21,865 nt of DNA from Dehalococcoidia bacterium (GCA_030615425.1 JAUWZG010000008.1:1-21865), one strand, 5' to 3'; counted from the first letter of the stretch, positions 6,687-13,779 are shown. Program-made: numbers and translations. Notes: a model not told the origin generated them from the letters alone.

Positions 6687-7481
6687 ATGGAGCTCGGACT
6701 AGCGGGAAAAACGGTAATTGTTACTGGTGGCGCCTCAAACGTTGGTCGTGGTATAGTCCTGGCTTTCGCCAGGGAGGGTTCGAATGTAGTGATTGCTGAT
6801 ATTGATGAGGCGCAAGGAAAGAAGACGGCTGAGTTAGCCCAGAAGCAAGACGGCAAGGTATTGGTGGTCAAGTCCGATGTCACCGACCCTGAGCAGTGCC
6901 AGGCGATGGTGAAGAGGACGCTGGATGAGTTCGGGCAGCTGGATATCCTGGTGAATTGTGTGGGGTGGATATATGACCGATTGTTTGTTGACAAGCCCAG
7001 GGAGGAGTGGGTGAAGGAGGTTGATACCAACTACTGGAGTGTAATTAACTGTGTTAGAGCGGTAATTGACCATATGATTGCCCAAAAAAGGGGCAAGATT
7101 ATCAGCCTTACCTCCGATGCCGGCAAGGTTGGGGAGTATAGAGAGGCGGTTTACGCTGGAGCCAAGGGGGCGGTCATCGCCCTGTCTAAATCGCTGGCTA
7201 GGGAGGTTGGGCGCTATGGACTTAATATTAATGTGGTCTGTCTGGGGACAGTCCCCCCGGCCAGTGATGAGGAGATAGGCTCAGAAAGTATGTGGCGGAG
7301 CGGGGGGCTGTTTTACAAGATGACGCCTGAGGTAAAAGAGAAAATGGCTAAAGCCTATCCTCTGCGCCGATTGGGCAAGGCGGAGGATGTAGCCAATGCT
7401 GTGGTATTTCTGGCTTCAGACGCTGCCGGCTGGATAACGGGGCAAGCTATCAGCGTAGACGGCGGCTACACTATGGCGTAG
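6687..7481 (+). CDS. Short-chain dehydrogenase, BadH-like (2-hydroxycyclohexanecarboxyl-CoA dehydrogenase type)
   Basis: A 264-residue classical SDR. It has the cofactor motif TGGASNVGRG (13-22) and catalytic residues Asn115, Ser143, Tyr156 and Lys160 (spacing S-N12-Y-N3-K). SDAGKVGEYREAVYAGAKGA and SLAREVGRYGLNINVVCLG closely follow the arrangement I remember in Rhodopseudomonas BadH, which oxidises 2-hydroxycyclohexanecarboxyl-CoA. The usual NNAG motif is NCVG here (90-93), an unusual change near the nicotinamide pocket. Asp38 (IADID, about 36-40) after strand 2 suggests NAD preference. An AGGAGGTG site (6669-6676) precedes the ATG. Proximity to had-bamA supports a role with alicyclic CoA esters, but SDR substrates are hard to call and a generic 3-oxoacyl reductase is possible. 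rsmA follows after 11 bp. Confidence 0.82.
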   Translation: MELGLAGKTVIVTGGASNVGRGIVLAFAREGSNVVIADIDEAQGKKTAELAQKQDGKVLVVKSDVTDPEQCQAMVKRTLDEFGQLDILVNCVGWIYDRLFVDKPREEWVKEVDTNYWSVINCVRAVIDHMIAQKRGKIISLTSDAGKVGEYREAVYAGAKGAVIALSKSLAREVGRYGLNINVVCLGTVPPASDEEIGSESMWRSGGLFYKMTPEVKEKMAKAYPLRRLGKAEDVANAVVFLASDAAGWITGQAISVDGGYTMA

Positions 7482-7492
7482 GTGGAGGTAAG

Positions 7493-8356
7493 GTGGCAGG
7501 CTCACTTTTAGCTCAAACCAAAAGGTTACTGCGACACTTTGACCTTCGGGCGAGAAAAGGGCTGGGGCAGCACTTCCTTATTGATGGGGAGGTGCTCTCA
7601 CTTATCGCTTCAGCCGCCGAGCTTGCCCCTGCCGATGTTGTTGTGGAAGTTGGTCCTGGCTTGGGCGTCCTGACCAGGGAACTAGCCAGCCGAGCCGGCT
7701 GGGTAATTGCCATTGAGCTGGATGATAAGCTAGCTGCCCTCCTGCAGCAGACCCTGACTTCTTTTGATAATGTCACCATCATCAATGACGATGTGCTCAA
7801 GATTGAGCCTGAAGCTTTATTAAAGGAGCAAAAGGTAAGCTCTCTTTACAAGGTGGTGGCTAACCTCCCCTACTATATTACCTCCCCCGTCCTGCGCCAT
7901 TTCCTTGAGGCTTCAGCTAAGCCTCAAACTATGATAGTGATGGTGCAAAAGGAGGTGGCGGAGGCTATTGCGGCTAAGCCCGGTGGGATGAGCCTCCTCA
8001 GTGTCAGCGTCCAGTTCTATGGAGAACCCAGAATAATCAGCTACGTCCCGGCTCAATGCTTTTATCCTGCTCCAGAGGTTGATTCGGCGATATTGCGTAT
8101 TGACCTCTATTCCCAGCCGGCGGTGGCGGTGACCGATGAAGGCAGCTTTTTTGACCTAGTGCGGGCTGGTTTCGCCGCCCCCCGTAAGCAGATGGGCAAT
8201 TCTCTGGCTCAAGGTTTGGAGTTATCCAAGGCTGAGGTTTTATCCCTGCTGGAAAGGGCAGATATAGTATCACGGAGGCGGGCGGAGACCCTCACCCTTG
8301 AGGAGTGGACACGGCTGTGGCGGGTCTTTGAGGAAAGGAAAGATGCTAACCGTTAA
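7493..8356 (+). CDS. rsmA: 16S rRNA (adenine(1518)-N6/adenine(1519)-N6)-dimethyltransferase RsmA (KsgA)
   Basis: A 287-residue Rossmann-fold SAM methyltransferase that dimethylates two adjacent adenosines in the 3' terminal helix of 16S rRNA. Motifs: KGLGQHFLID (about 23-32), the SAM motif VVEVGPGLGVLTRELA (about 49-65), acidic ribose-binding IELDD, and the catalytic NLPYYITSPVLRHFLE (motif IV, N-L-P-Y). The start is GTG at 7493, with GGTGGAGG at 7481-7488 as ribosome binding site. The gene sits 11 bp behind the SDR and overlaps ispE by 14 bases; rsmA-ispE adjacency is common in bacteria. Confidence 0.96.
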   Translation: MAGSLLAQTKRLLRHFDLRARKGLGQHFLIDGEVLSLIASAAELAPADVVVEVGPGLGVLTRELASRAGWVIAIELDDKLAALLQQTLTSFDNVTIINDDVLKIEPEALLKEQKVSSLYKVVANLPYYITSPVLRHFLEASAKPQTMIVMVQKEVAEAIAAKPGGMSLLSVSVQFYGEPRIISYVPAQCFYPAPEVDSAILRIDLYSQPAVAVTDEGSFFDLVRAGFAAPRKQMGNSLAQGLELSKAEVLSLLERADIVSRRRAETLTLEEWTRLWRVFEERKDANR

Positions 8357-9209
8357 AGCGCCGGCAAAGATTAATTTAACCCTCGAGGTCTTGGGCAAGC
8401 GCCCCGATGGCTTTCATGAAATTCGCAGTGTCATCCAGACCATAAATCTGTGTGATAGCCTTCGTTTCCGCTTAAGTGGTAAGCTCCAGTTCGGCTGTGA
8501 TAACCCCCATCTGGTTGTAGAGGAGAGCCTGGTATCAAGGGCAGCTGCTCTGCTTCAGCAGGCTAGCGGGTTCTCTAAGGGAGCAAGGATAGAAATCGGC
8601 AAGCGCATTCCCCTGACCTCGGGGCTGGGTGGGGATAGCAGTGACGCCGCCGCCATCTTGTGTGGACTTAATAAGCTCTGGCGGTTGGGTCTATCGCCGG
8701 CGGAACTAAATGAGCTGGCACCAAGGCTGGGTTCAGATGTGGCTTTCTTTCTCTATGGCGGCACGGCACTGGTCGAGGGCAGGGGTGAGAGGGTAACCCC
8801 CTTACCACCATTACCCCATAGTTGGGTTGTGCTGCTGGTGCCTCCTGTGCCCCGGATTGCGGAGAAAACAAGACAGCTTTATGCCAGCCTGAAGCCAGAG
8901 CATTATACCCAGGGGCAGTTTACGGAAAAGCTGGTAAATGTGTTAAATGAGGGCAGGGAATTTAAGCCATCAATGCTATTCAACACCTTTGAGAATGTTG
9001 CCTTTGAGTTCTTTTCCGAACTGAAGGTCTATAAAGAGCATTATACGAAGCTCGGTGCTGCCCACGTCCACCTCGCCGGCTCGGGGCCCACCCTGTTTAC
9101 CATGCTGGAGGATAAGGCTCAGGCTGAGGAGCTATACACGCGCTGCCAGCAACAGGGCTTGGAGTGTTATCTAGCTGATACGCTAGCATCTGTAGAACAG
9201 GTAGAATGA
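8343..9209 (+). CDS. ispE: 4-diphosphocytidyl-2-C-methyl-D-erythritol kinase IspE
   Basis: A GHMP kinase of 288 residues that phosphorylates CDP-methylerythritol in the non-mevalonate isoprenoid pathway. The start at 8343 (MLTVKAPAKINLTLEVLG) matches the family; an in-frame ATG at 8298 would add 15 unrelated residues lying inside rsmA. Motifs: APAKINLTL, KRPDGFHEI, the phosphate-binding loop PLTSGLGGDSSDAAA (the usual GLGGGSSDAA with Asp for the third Gly), and AGSGPTLFTM near the C terminus. It overlaps the rsmA end by 14 bases. The other MEP-pathway genes are not in the window. Confidence 0.95.
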   Translation: MLTVKAPAKINLTLEVLGKRPDGFHEIRSVIQTINLCDSLRFRLSGKLQFGCDNPHLVVEESLVSRAAALLQQASGFSKGARIEIGKRIPLTSGLGGDSSDAAAILCGLNKLWRLGLSPAELNELAPRLGSDVAFFLYGGTALVEGRGERVTPLPPLPHSWVVLLVPPVPRIAEKTRQLYASLKPEHYTQGQFTEKLVNVLNEGREFKPSMLFNTFENVAFEFFSELKVYKEHYTKLGAAHVHLAGSGPTLFTMLEDKAQAEELYTRCQQQGLECYLADTLASVEQVE

Positions 9210-9247
9210 ACCACCTATTTGGGATAAAATATAGTTAGGGGGTTAAA

Positions 9248-9877
9248 GTGGCAGGAAGCATAATTCTGGCCATCGTTATTGGTTATCTCTTGGGTTCTAT
9301 CCCCTGTGCCTATATTGCCGGTCGTCTGGTAAAGGGGGTGGATATTCGGCAGCTGGGTGGTGGCAATATGGGGGCGGTGAATATCATGCGGGAGATAGGT
9401 ACTGCCGCCGGCTTTACCGTTCTCTTTGCCGATATGGCTAAAGGCTCGCTGGCCGTGCTTGTTGCCCAGTGGCTGGATGTCTCCTTGATATGGGTGTTTA
9501 TTGTTGGCTTGGCGGTGGTGGTGGGGCATAACTGGCCGGTCTGGCTCAGGTTCAAGGGAGGGCAGGGGTTGGCTACCACCCTGGGTGTCCTCCTCGTCCT
9601 GGCCCCCATTGAGTTTGCCATTAGCTTCGCCATAATAGTGATAGTTGTCCTTGTTACCAGCAATATGAGGCTGGCCGCGGGCGTTGGGTTAGTCTTCCTC
9701 CCCCTGATTATCTGGCTATTCGGGGGGGAGGTCAGCATTATTGTCTATTCCATAGCCCTTCCCCTGTTTTGCAGTTTGAAGATAATACCCAGGCTCAGGA
9801 CAGACGTAGGCAGGGTTGGCAGTAAGAAAGGCCTTATCATTGACCGGCAGTATAAGCCGTGGCAGAGGAAAAGGTAG
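9248..9877 (+). CDS. plsY: Glycerol-3-phosphate acyltransferase PlsY (acyl-phosphate dependent)
   Basis: A 209-residue integral membrane protein with several hydrophobic segments (roughly 4-24, 54-75, 78-95, 108-135, 140-165). It transfers acyl groups from acyl-phosphate to glycerol-3-phosphate, the first step of phospholipid synthesis. Family motifs: GYLLGSIPCAYIAGR (motif 1), GGGNMGAVNIMREIG (motif 2, where GSGNxGATN is usual) and GHNWPVWLRFKGGQGLATTLG (motif 3, where FKGGKG is usual). The changes Ser to Gly, Thr to Val and Lys to Gln are unusual at positions that are generally conserved. The start is GTG at 9248, with AGGGGG just upstream. It lies 38 bp after ispE and 21 bp before rubrerythrin. 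Confidence 0.92.
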   Translation: MAGSIILAIVIGYLLGSIPCAYIAGRLVKGVDIRQLGGGNMGAVNIMREIGTAAGFTVLFADMAKGSLAVLVAQWLDVSLIWVFIVGLAVVVGHNWPVWLRFKGGQGLATTLGVLLVLAPIEFAISFAIIVIVVLVTSNMRLAAGVGLVFLPLIIWLFGGEVSIIVYSIALPLFCSLKIIPRLRTDVGRVGSKKGLIIDRQYKPWQRKR

Positions 9878-9898
9878 CTTGACATTGGGAGGTGTCAG

Positions 9899-10402
9899 AT
9901 GAGCAAGACACAGCAAAATCTTGATGAGGCTTTTGCCGGAGAAAGCCAGGCTAGCCGGCGATACCTTTTCTTTGCCGAGAAGGCGGAAAGTGAGGGATAT
10001 CCCCAGATAGCCAGGCTGTTTCGGGCGGCGGCAGAAGCGGAGACGGTTCACGCCGGTAATCATCTTAGAGCTATGGGCGGCATTGGCTCAACCAGGGATA
10101 ACCTGAAAGCGGCCATCAGTGGCGAGAACTACGAATTCACCGAAATGTATCCCGCTTTCATTGAGCAAGCCAGGTCTGAAGCTAACAAAAGGGCTGAGAT
10201 TACCTTCAGCTACGCCAACAAGGTGGAGAAAATCCACCACGACCTGTACCAGAAGGCGCTTGAAGCCCTTGAGGCGGGGCAGGAGTTGAAGGCTGAGCCT
10301 TACTTTATCTGCCCGGTTTGTGGTTATACTGTAGGCGGGGAAGCGCCGGAGAGATGCCCGGTATGCGGCGCGCCACGCAGCAAATTCAAGCGGGTGGAGT
10401 AG
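9899..10402 (+). CDS. rbr: Rubrerythrin
   Basis: A 167-residue non-haem diiron peroxidase that reduces hydrogen peroxide in anaerobes. The N-terminal ferritin-like four-helix domain carries the ligand motifs Glu15 (GESQAS), Glu48-T-V-His51, Glu79/Glu82 and Glu110-K-I-His113. The C-terminal rubredoxin domain binds a single iron through Cys138, Cys141, Cys153 and Cys156 (CPVCGYTV, then CPVCGA). Both domains are complete. GGGAGGTG precedes the ATG. The gene is last in the run from the SDR and converges on the tRNA nucleotidyltransferase with 17 bp between their stops. Confidence 0.97.
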   Translation: MSKTQQNLDEAFAGESQASRRYLFFAEKAESEGYPQIARLFRAAAEAETVHAGNHLRAMGGIGSTRDNLKAAISGENYEFTEMYPAFIEQARSEANKRAEITFSYANKVEKIHHDLYQKALEALEAGQELKAEPYFICPVCGYTVGGEAPERCPVCGAPRSKFKRVE

Positions 10403-10419
10403 GGGGGTAGATAACCAGT

Positions 10420-11685
10420 TCACTCTTGCTTCGCCTGGTCTAGCCACCCCTTAACTAACTCCTCCTCGTCCTGCCTGGAGGCTATGTCCCCATCCAGTCT
10501 AGCCTTTTGCAGCAGGTCCATTATATCTCTGATGTGAGGACCGGGGGCTACACCCAGTTGCATTAAGTCATCGCCGGTAAGCGATATTTCAATGTATTTC
10601 AGTCTGGTGAGGTACATGTGTATATTCTGACTCGCCGCCGGGGATTCAGTGGCCAGGGAATTTGCCACCATGGCTGGAGTGGAATAACTGGCAAGGAGGC
10701 GATAAATACCGCTCGGGGACATGCCCGGGGTAGCCAGTAACCGCATTTTGCCCTTGAGGGTCATGGTATCCCTGAGGTCCTGAGCTAAGGACTTTGGTAG
10801 TCTGAGGCGTGATATAAGGCGTTCAGTTTCTTCGTTGGCCAGGGGATAAGCCAGAAGAGCTAGGTAGAGCCCGACTTCTGGTGGCTCAGGGGAGCTCAGT
10901 TGGCGGGCTTGCTCAAACTTTTCCGCCAGCCAGCCGTTGCCCTTTAATGCCGGGTGTAGCTTTGGCAGCACTTCTAGTTCTTGGGCACGGCGGAAGACCT
11001 TCTCCGGGTATTTCTCCTTTAGTATGCATTCAACTTCATATCGGATGCGGTCGGCGCTAATGGTATCCAGCATAGGTATGTCTCGTTTGAGGAGGTTTAA
11101 AGTTTTTCTCTCCAGATGGAAATCCAGCCGTTGCTCATAACGCAGACCACGCCAGATGCGGGTGGTATCATCGGTGAAACTTTTTTCATGCAGCACCCGG
11201 ATAATCTTAGATTTAAGGTCGTCACGTCCGCCGTGGGGGTCAACCGGTCTGCCGTAGTATCCCGGGTTGAGGCCGATAGCCATGGCGTTGATGGTGAAAT
11301 CGCGGCGGGAAAGGTCGTCCTCAATTGAGCTGGGCTTCACCGTGGGCAGTGCTCCCGGCTTATCGTAGGTCTCAGTGCGGGCGGTTGTCAGGTCAACGCT
11401 CCAGTTGTCCCACTGGAGTTTAGCCGTATTGAAGCGGGGGTGGGTGGTGATTTTCCCCTTATTAATCTTCTTTAGCTGCTTGGCTAGCTCTATGGCGTTG
11501 CCTTCCACCACCAGGTCGAGGTCAAGGTTGGCTTGCCCCAGGAGGAGGTCACGGACCACGCCGCCAACCAGGTATAGTTTCTCCCCGCGCGTGTGGGCTA
11601 TCTCACCGGCAACCCACATAAAGTTGACCAGCTCGGCGGGTAGCTGCTTTTCTATTATCTTGACTAGATTAAGACGCTTGGGCAT
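10420..11685 (-). CDS. cca: tRNA nucleotidyltransferase (CCA-adding type, class II)
   Basis: A 421-residue class II nucleotidyltransferase/poly(A) polymerase-family enzyme that builds or repairs the 3' CCA of tRNA. The catalytic head has YLVGGVVRDLLLG and LDLDLVVEG (the DxD metal site), then RRDFTINAMAIGL (motif B) and DDTTRIWRGLRYEQRLDF (motif C, flexible-loop region). The C-terminal RNA-binding region ends with LMQLGVAPGPHIRDIMDLL. I see no clear HD-domain motif. Sequence alone does not separate full CCA-adding from A-adding or CC-adding enzymes. The gene stands alone on the minus strand with its own promoter. Confidence 0.93.
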   Translation of the reverse strand: MPKRLNLVKIIEKQLPAELVNFMWVAGEIAHTRGEKLYLVGGVVRDLLLGQANLDLDLVVEGNAIELAKQLKKINKGKITTHPRFNTAKLQWDNWSVDLTTARTETYDKPGALPTVKPSSIEDDLSRRDFTINAMAIGLNPGYYGRPVDPHGGRDDLKSKIIRVLHEKSFTDDTTRIWRGLRYEQRLDFHLERKTLNLLKRDIPMLDTISADRIRYEVECILKEKYPEKVFRRAQELEVLPKLHPALKGNGWLAEKFEQARQLSSPEPPEVGLYLALLAYPLANEETERLISRLRLPKSLAQDLRDTMTLKGKMRLLATPGMSPSGIYRLLASYSTPAMVANSLATESPAASQNIHMYLTRLKYIEISLTGDDLMQLGVAPGPHIRDIMDLLQKARLDGDIASRQDEEELVKGWLDQAKQE

Positions 11686-11696
11686 TTTCTATGTAA

Positions 11697-11705
11697 ATTA
11701 TATCA
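11697..11705 (-). promoter_or_regulatory. cca promoter, extended -10, near-leaderless
   Basis: Read on the minus strand, TGATATAAT is an extended -10 element (TGn plus perfect TATAAT at 11702-11697). The predicted start near 11690 leaves about 5 bases before the ATG at 11685. No good -35 and no Shine-Dalgarno sequence are visible. Confidence 0.55.
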
Positions 11706-11729
11706 CAGGTCATTTCGGTTTCATATGTC

Positions 11730-11910
11730 TTTTTTCCCACCCCTACTCTCCCCCATTAGGCTTCTTTTTCCCACCCGCCCGCCCTCAGAGGCTTTTGTCC
11801 TCAATTCCCTCTTTAATTAGGGAGTCTTAGAGGGGCGAAGCCCCTCTTTTATAAAAAATACTTTCCCCCTCCCTTGTCTAAGGGAGGGGAATAAAGGGGG
11901 AGGGTTACCT
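11730..11910. repeat. Palindromic intergenic repeat, copy B
   Basis: Second copy of the element, between divergent cca and the kinase gene. Shared core: CTTCTTTTTCCCACC, then CGCCCGCCCTC and GAGGCT (11761-11792), then the AATTCCCTCTTTAATTAGGG region and AGTCTTAGA (11813-11831). It ends in two strong hairpins: AGAGGGGC-GAA-GCCCCTCT (11829-11847) followed by TTT, and CCCCTCCCTT-GTCT-AAGGGAGGGG (11866-11889). The left CCCACCCCTACTCTCCCCC pairs loosely with the right GGGGGAGGGTT. The first hairpin could also act as a terminator. Confidence 0.8.
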
Positions 11911-11924
11911 TAATCAAAAACTTA

Positions 11925-11954
11925 TTGTTATTTATCTGGCGTTTGCTTTATAAT
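11925..11954 (+). promoter_or_regulatory. Promoter of the kinase-dCMP deaminase pair, leaderless
   Basis: TTGTTA (11925-11930, 4 of 6), 18-bp spacer, TATAAT (11949-11954, perfect). The -10 box overlaps an upstream ATG (11953). Transcription would start near 11961, exactly before the GTG at 11962. Confidence 0.6.
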
Positions 11955-11961
11955 GAACTCC

Positions 11962-12504
11962 GTGAAAGTCGTCTCCGTTGTGGGCATGACCGGCGCTGGC
12001 AAGTCGGAGGTATCCCGCATATTTGAGCAGAATGGTTTTACCAGAATAAGATTTGGCGACCTAACCGACGAGGAAATGAGGAAGAGGGATTTAGAGCCAA
12101 ACGAGGAAAACGAACGCTTCGTTAGAGAACTGCTCCGGCAGGAGCACGGACCAGCCGCCTACGCCAGGCTTAACCAACCCCGGATTGAGCAAGCGCTAAG
12201 CAGCTCCGATGTGGTAATTGACGGACTTTATTCCTGGGAGGAATATACCTATCTTAAGTCGTGTTATGGAGAAAATCTCTACTTAGTGGCAGTGTGGTCA
12301 TCGCCCAGGACAAGATATGCGCGGCTGGCCAGCAGGTCAAGTCGGCGTTTGACACCGCAGGAGGCTATCAGCCGGGATAGGGCAGAGATAGAGAATACTC
12401 AAAAGGGCGGGCCTATTGCCATGGCTGATTTCACCATAATAAACGAATCCTCTCTGGAGAACCTGAAGCGGGGGGCGGAAAGGATTATCGCCACATTAAG
12501 ATGA
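11962..12504 (+). CDS. P-loop nucleotide kinase-like protein (AAA_18/UPF0200-like)
   Basis: A small P-loop protein of about 180 residues with Walker A GMTGAGKS at residues 8-15 and an acidic segment VVIDGLYSW near residue 91. A likely LID-type Arg-rich stretch, RTRYARLASRSSRR, follows. The fold resembles dephospho-CoA kinase, adenylate kinase and the archaeal UPF0200 family; the true substrate is unknown. I prefer GTG at 11962 over ATG at 11953, because the -10 box overlaps that ATG, the predicted transcription start lies just before the GTG, and family members begin close to the first beta strand (MKVVSVVG). The gene overlaps dCMP deaminase by 4 bases (ATGA), which hints at deoxynucleotide metabolism. 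Confidence 0.82.
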   Translation: MKVVSVVGMTGAGKSEVSRIFEQNGFTRIRFGDLTDEEMRKRDLEPNEENERFVRELLRQEHGPAAYARLNQPRIEQALSSSDVVIDGLYSWEEYTYLKSCYGENLYLVAVWSSPRTRYARLASRSSRRLTPQEAISRDRAEIENTQKGGPIAMADFTIINESSLENLKRGAERIIATLR

Positions 12505-12983
12505 AAAAAGCGACCAGACCGGATGTTGATGGGTATTTCTTAAAGATAGCCTCAGTGGTTGCTGAGCGCTCAACCTGCCGTCGGCACCACATAGGGGCGG
12601 TGGCAGTAAAGGATAAGCATATCCTGGCTACTGGCTATAATGGCGCTCCTTCTGGCTTTTCCGATTGCCTTGAACTTGGCTGTCTCCGGGATGAACTGGG
12701 TATACCCTCAGGGACGAGGCAGGAAATATGCCGGGGCATTCACGCCGAGCAGAACGTAATCGTGCAGGGCAGCCTGCATGGGGTCAGCCTGGAGGGGAGT
12801 ACCATCTATGCCACCCATACTCCTTGCAATCAATGTGCCAAGATGCTGACCAATGCCAAGATAAAGCGATATGTCAGCTTTGGCAAATATGACGATAACT
12901 CATTTAAAGACCTGTTCCGAGAAGCTGGCATAGAAGTTGACATAAAGAAAAGGCCCTCATCCCAAATAAGCTATTTGGATTAG
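12501..12983 (+). CDS. dCMP deaminase family protein
   Basis: A 160-residue zinc-dependent cytidine/deoxycytidylate deaminase. The catalytic zinc site is HAE (81-83: His ligand, Glu proton shuttle) with PCNQC (Cys109, Cys112). GYNGAPSGF (45-53) is typical of dCMP deaminases, and the Cys/His-rich region (Cys26, His29/30, Cys56, Cys61, Cys77) may hold a second metal as in some phage-type enzymes. The reaction gives dUMP for thymidylate synthesis. The ComE operon protein 2 family has the same fold. It is translationally coupled to the upstream kinase through ATGA. A dUTPase, also producing dUMP, lies 2.8 kb downstream. Confidence 0.93.
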   Translation: MKKATRPDVDGYFLKIASVVAERSTCRRHHIGAVAVKDKHILATGYNGAPSGFSDCLELGCLRDELGIPSGTRQEICRGIHAEQNVIVQGSLHGVSLEGSTIYATHTPCNQCAKMLTNAKIKRYVSFGKYDDNSFKDLFREAGIEVDIKKRPSSQISYLD

Positions 12984-12992
12984 CCCTTCGTC

Positions 12993-13022
12993 TTGACATT
13001 GGTGGTAGAATTAATGGATGAT
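12993..13022 (+). promoter_or_regulatory. Weak candidate promoter for the ABC transporter pair
   Basis: Perfect TTGACA (12993-12998), 18-bp spacer, GATGAT (4 of 6) at 13017-13022. It sits between the dCMP deaminase stop and the ABC ATPase start, a 70-bp gap. Only the -35 is convincing. Confidence 0.3.
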
Positions 13023-13053
13023 TAATTAAGGCACGGCTTTCTGGAAAGAAAAA

Positions 13054-13779
13054 ATGAGCGAACCTATCGTCATTGAAAATCTGACTAAGTATTATAACAA
13101 GTTCCTCGCTCTGGATAACCTGTCCCTGAGGATACCCGCCAATGAGAACGTTGGGCTCCTCGGGCCCAATGGTGCGGGCAAGAGTACGACCCTTAAGATA
13201 TTGTGTGGTCTGCTTCGTGCCTCCTCCGGTACGGCTTATATTGATGGCTTCAGCGTGGGCGAGAAGCCAGAACAGGCCCTTTTCAGAATTGGCGCCATCG
13301 TGGAGACACCCGAGTTCTACCCATTCTTCACCCCTGAAGAGACTCTTGGCTATCTCGGCCGGCTTCGGGGAATGCGAGGGGATGAGTTAAAGCGCCGGAT
13401 AAAGGAAGTAATCCAGCTCGTTAGGCTCGAAGACTGGAGCACTGTTAAGATAGAGAAGTTCTCGAGAGGGATGAAGCAGCGTCTCGGCTTGGCGCAGACC
13501 TTGCTCCACGACCCGCCGGTTCTAATCTTGGATGAACCAGCTCTGGGGCTGGATCCCAGGGGGGTGGTGGAATTCCGGGAGATAATCGAGGGAGTGGGCA
13601 GGGAGAAGACGGTTTTCTTTGCCTCGCATCAACTGCTAGAGGTTACCCAAATATGTAATCAGGTAGCCATCATAGACCACGGGCGTCTGCTTGCCTACGA
13701 TAGCATTGCCGCACTGGAGAAGAAATATCAGTCGCTTGAGCGCGCCTACCTTGAGTTGACGGAGGCACCCCTTGATTGA
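13054..13779 (+). CDS. ABC transporter ATP-binding protein (ABC-2 exporter type)
   Basis: A 241-residue ABC ATPase. Walker A is GPNGAGKST (37-45), the signature is FSRGMKQR (in place of LSGGQ, usual for this CcmA/DRA-like group), Walker B is PVLILDEPALGLDP, and the switch His is in FFASHQ. It couples ATP hydrolysis to the membrane protein encoded next. Substrates of this family include drugs, lipids and peptides and cannot be predicted here. The gene overlaps the permease start by 8 bases. Length is typical for a stand-alone subunit. Confidence 0.94.
   Translation: MSEPIVIENLTKYYNKFLALDNLSLRIPANENVGLLGPNGAGKSTTLKILCGLLRASSGTAYIDGFSVGEKPEQALFRIGAIVETPEFYPFFTPEETLGYLGRLRGMRGDELKRRIKEVIQLVRLEDWSTVKIEKFSRGMKQRLGLAQTLLHDPPVLILDEPALGLDPRGVVEFREIIEGVGREKTVFFASHQLLEVTQICNQVAIIDHGRLLAYDSIAALEKKYQSLERAYLELTEAPLD

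Noticed and set aside
8298..8342. Longer IspE start at 8298
   Set aside because: The extra residues (MRSGHGCGG...) do not resemble IspE and lie inside rsmA; MLTVKAPAKINL at 8343 fits the family.
12962..12978. CCAAATA-AGC-TATTTGG as terminator of dCMP deaminase
   Set aside because: It is inside the coding end, A/T rich and has no T tract.
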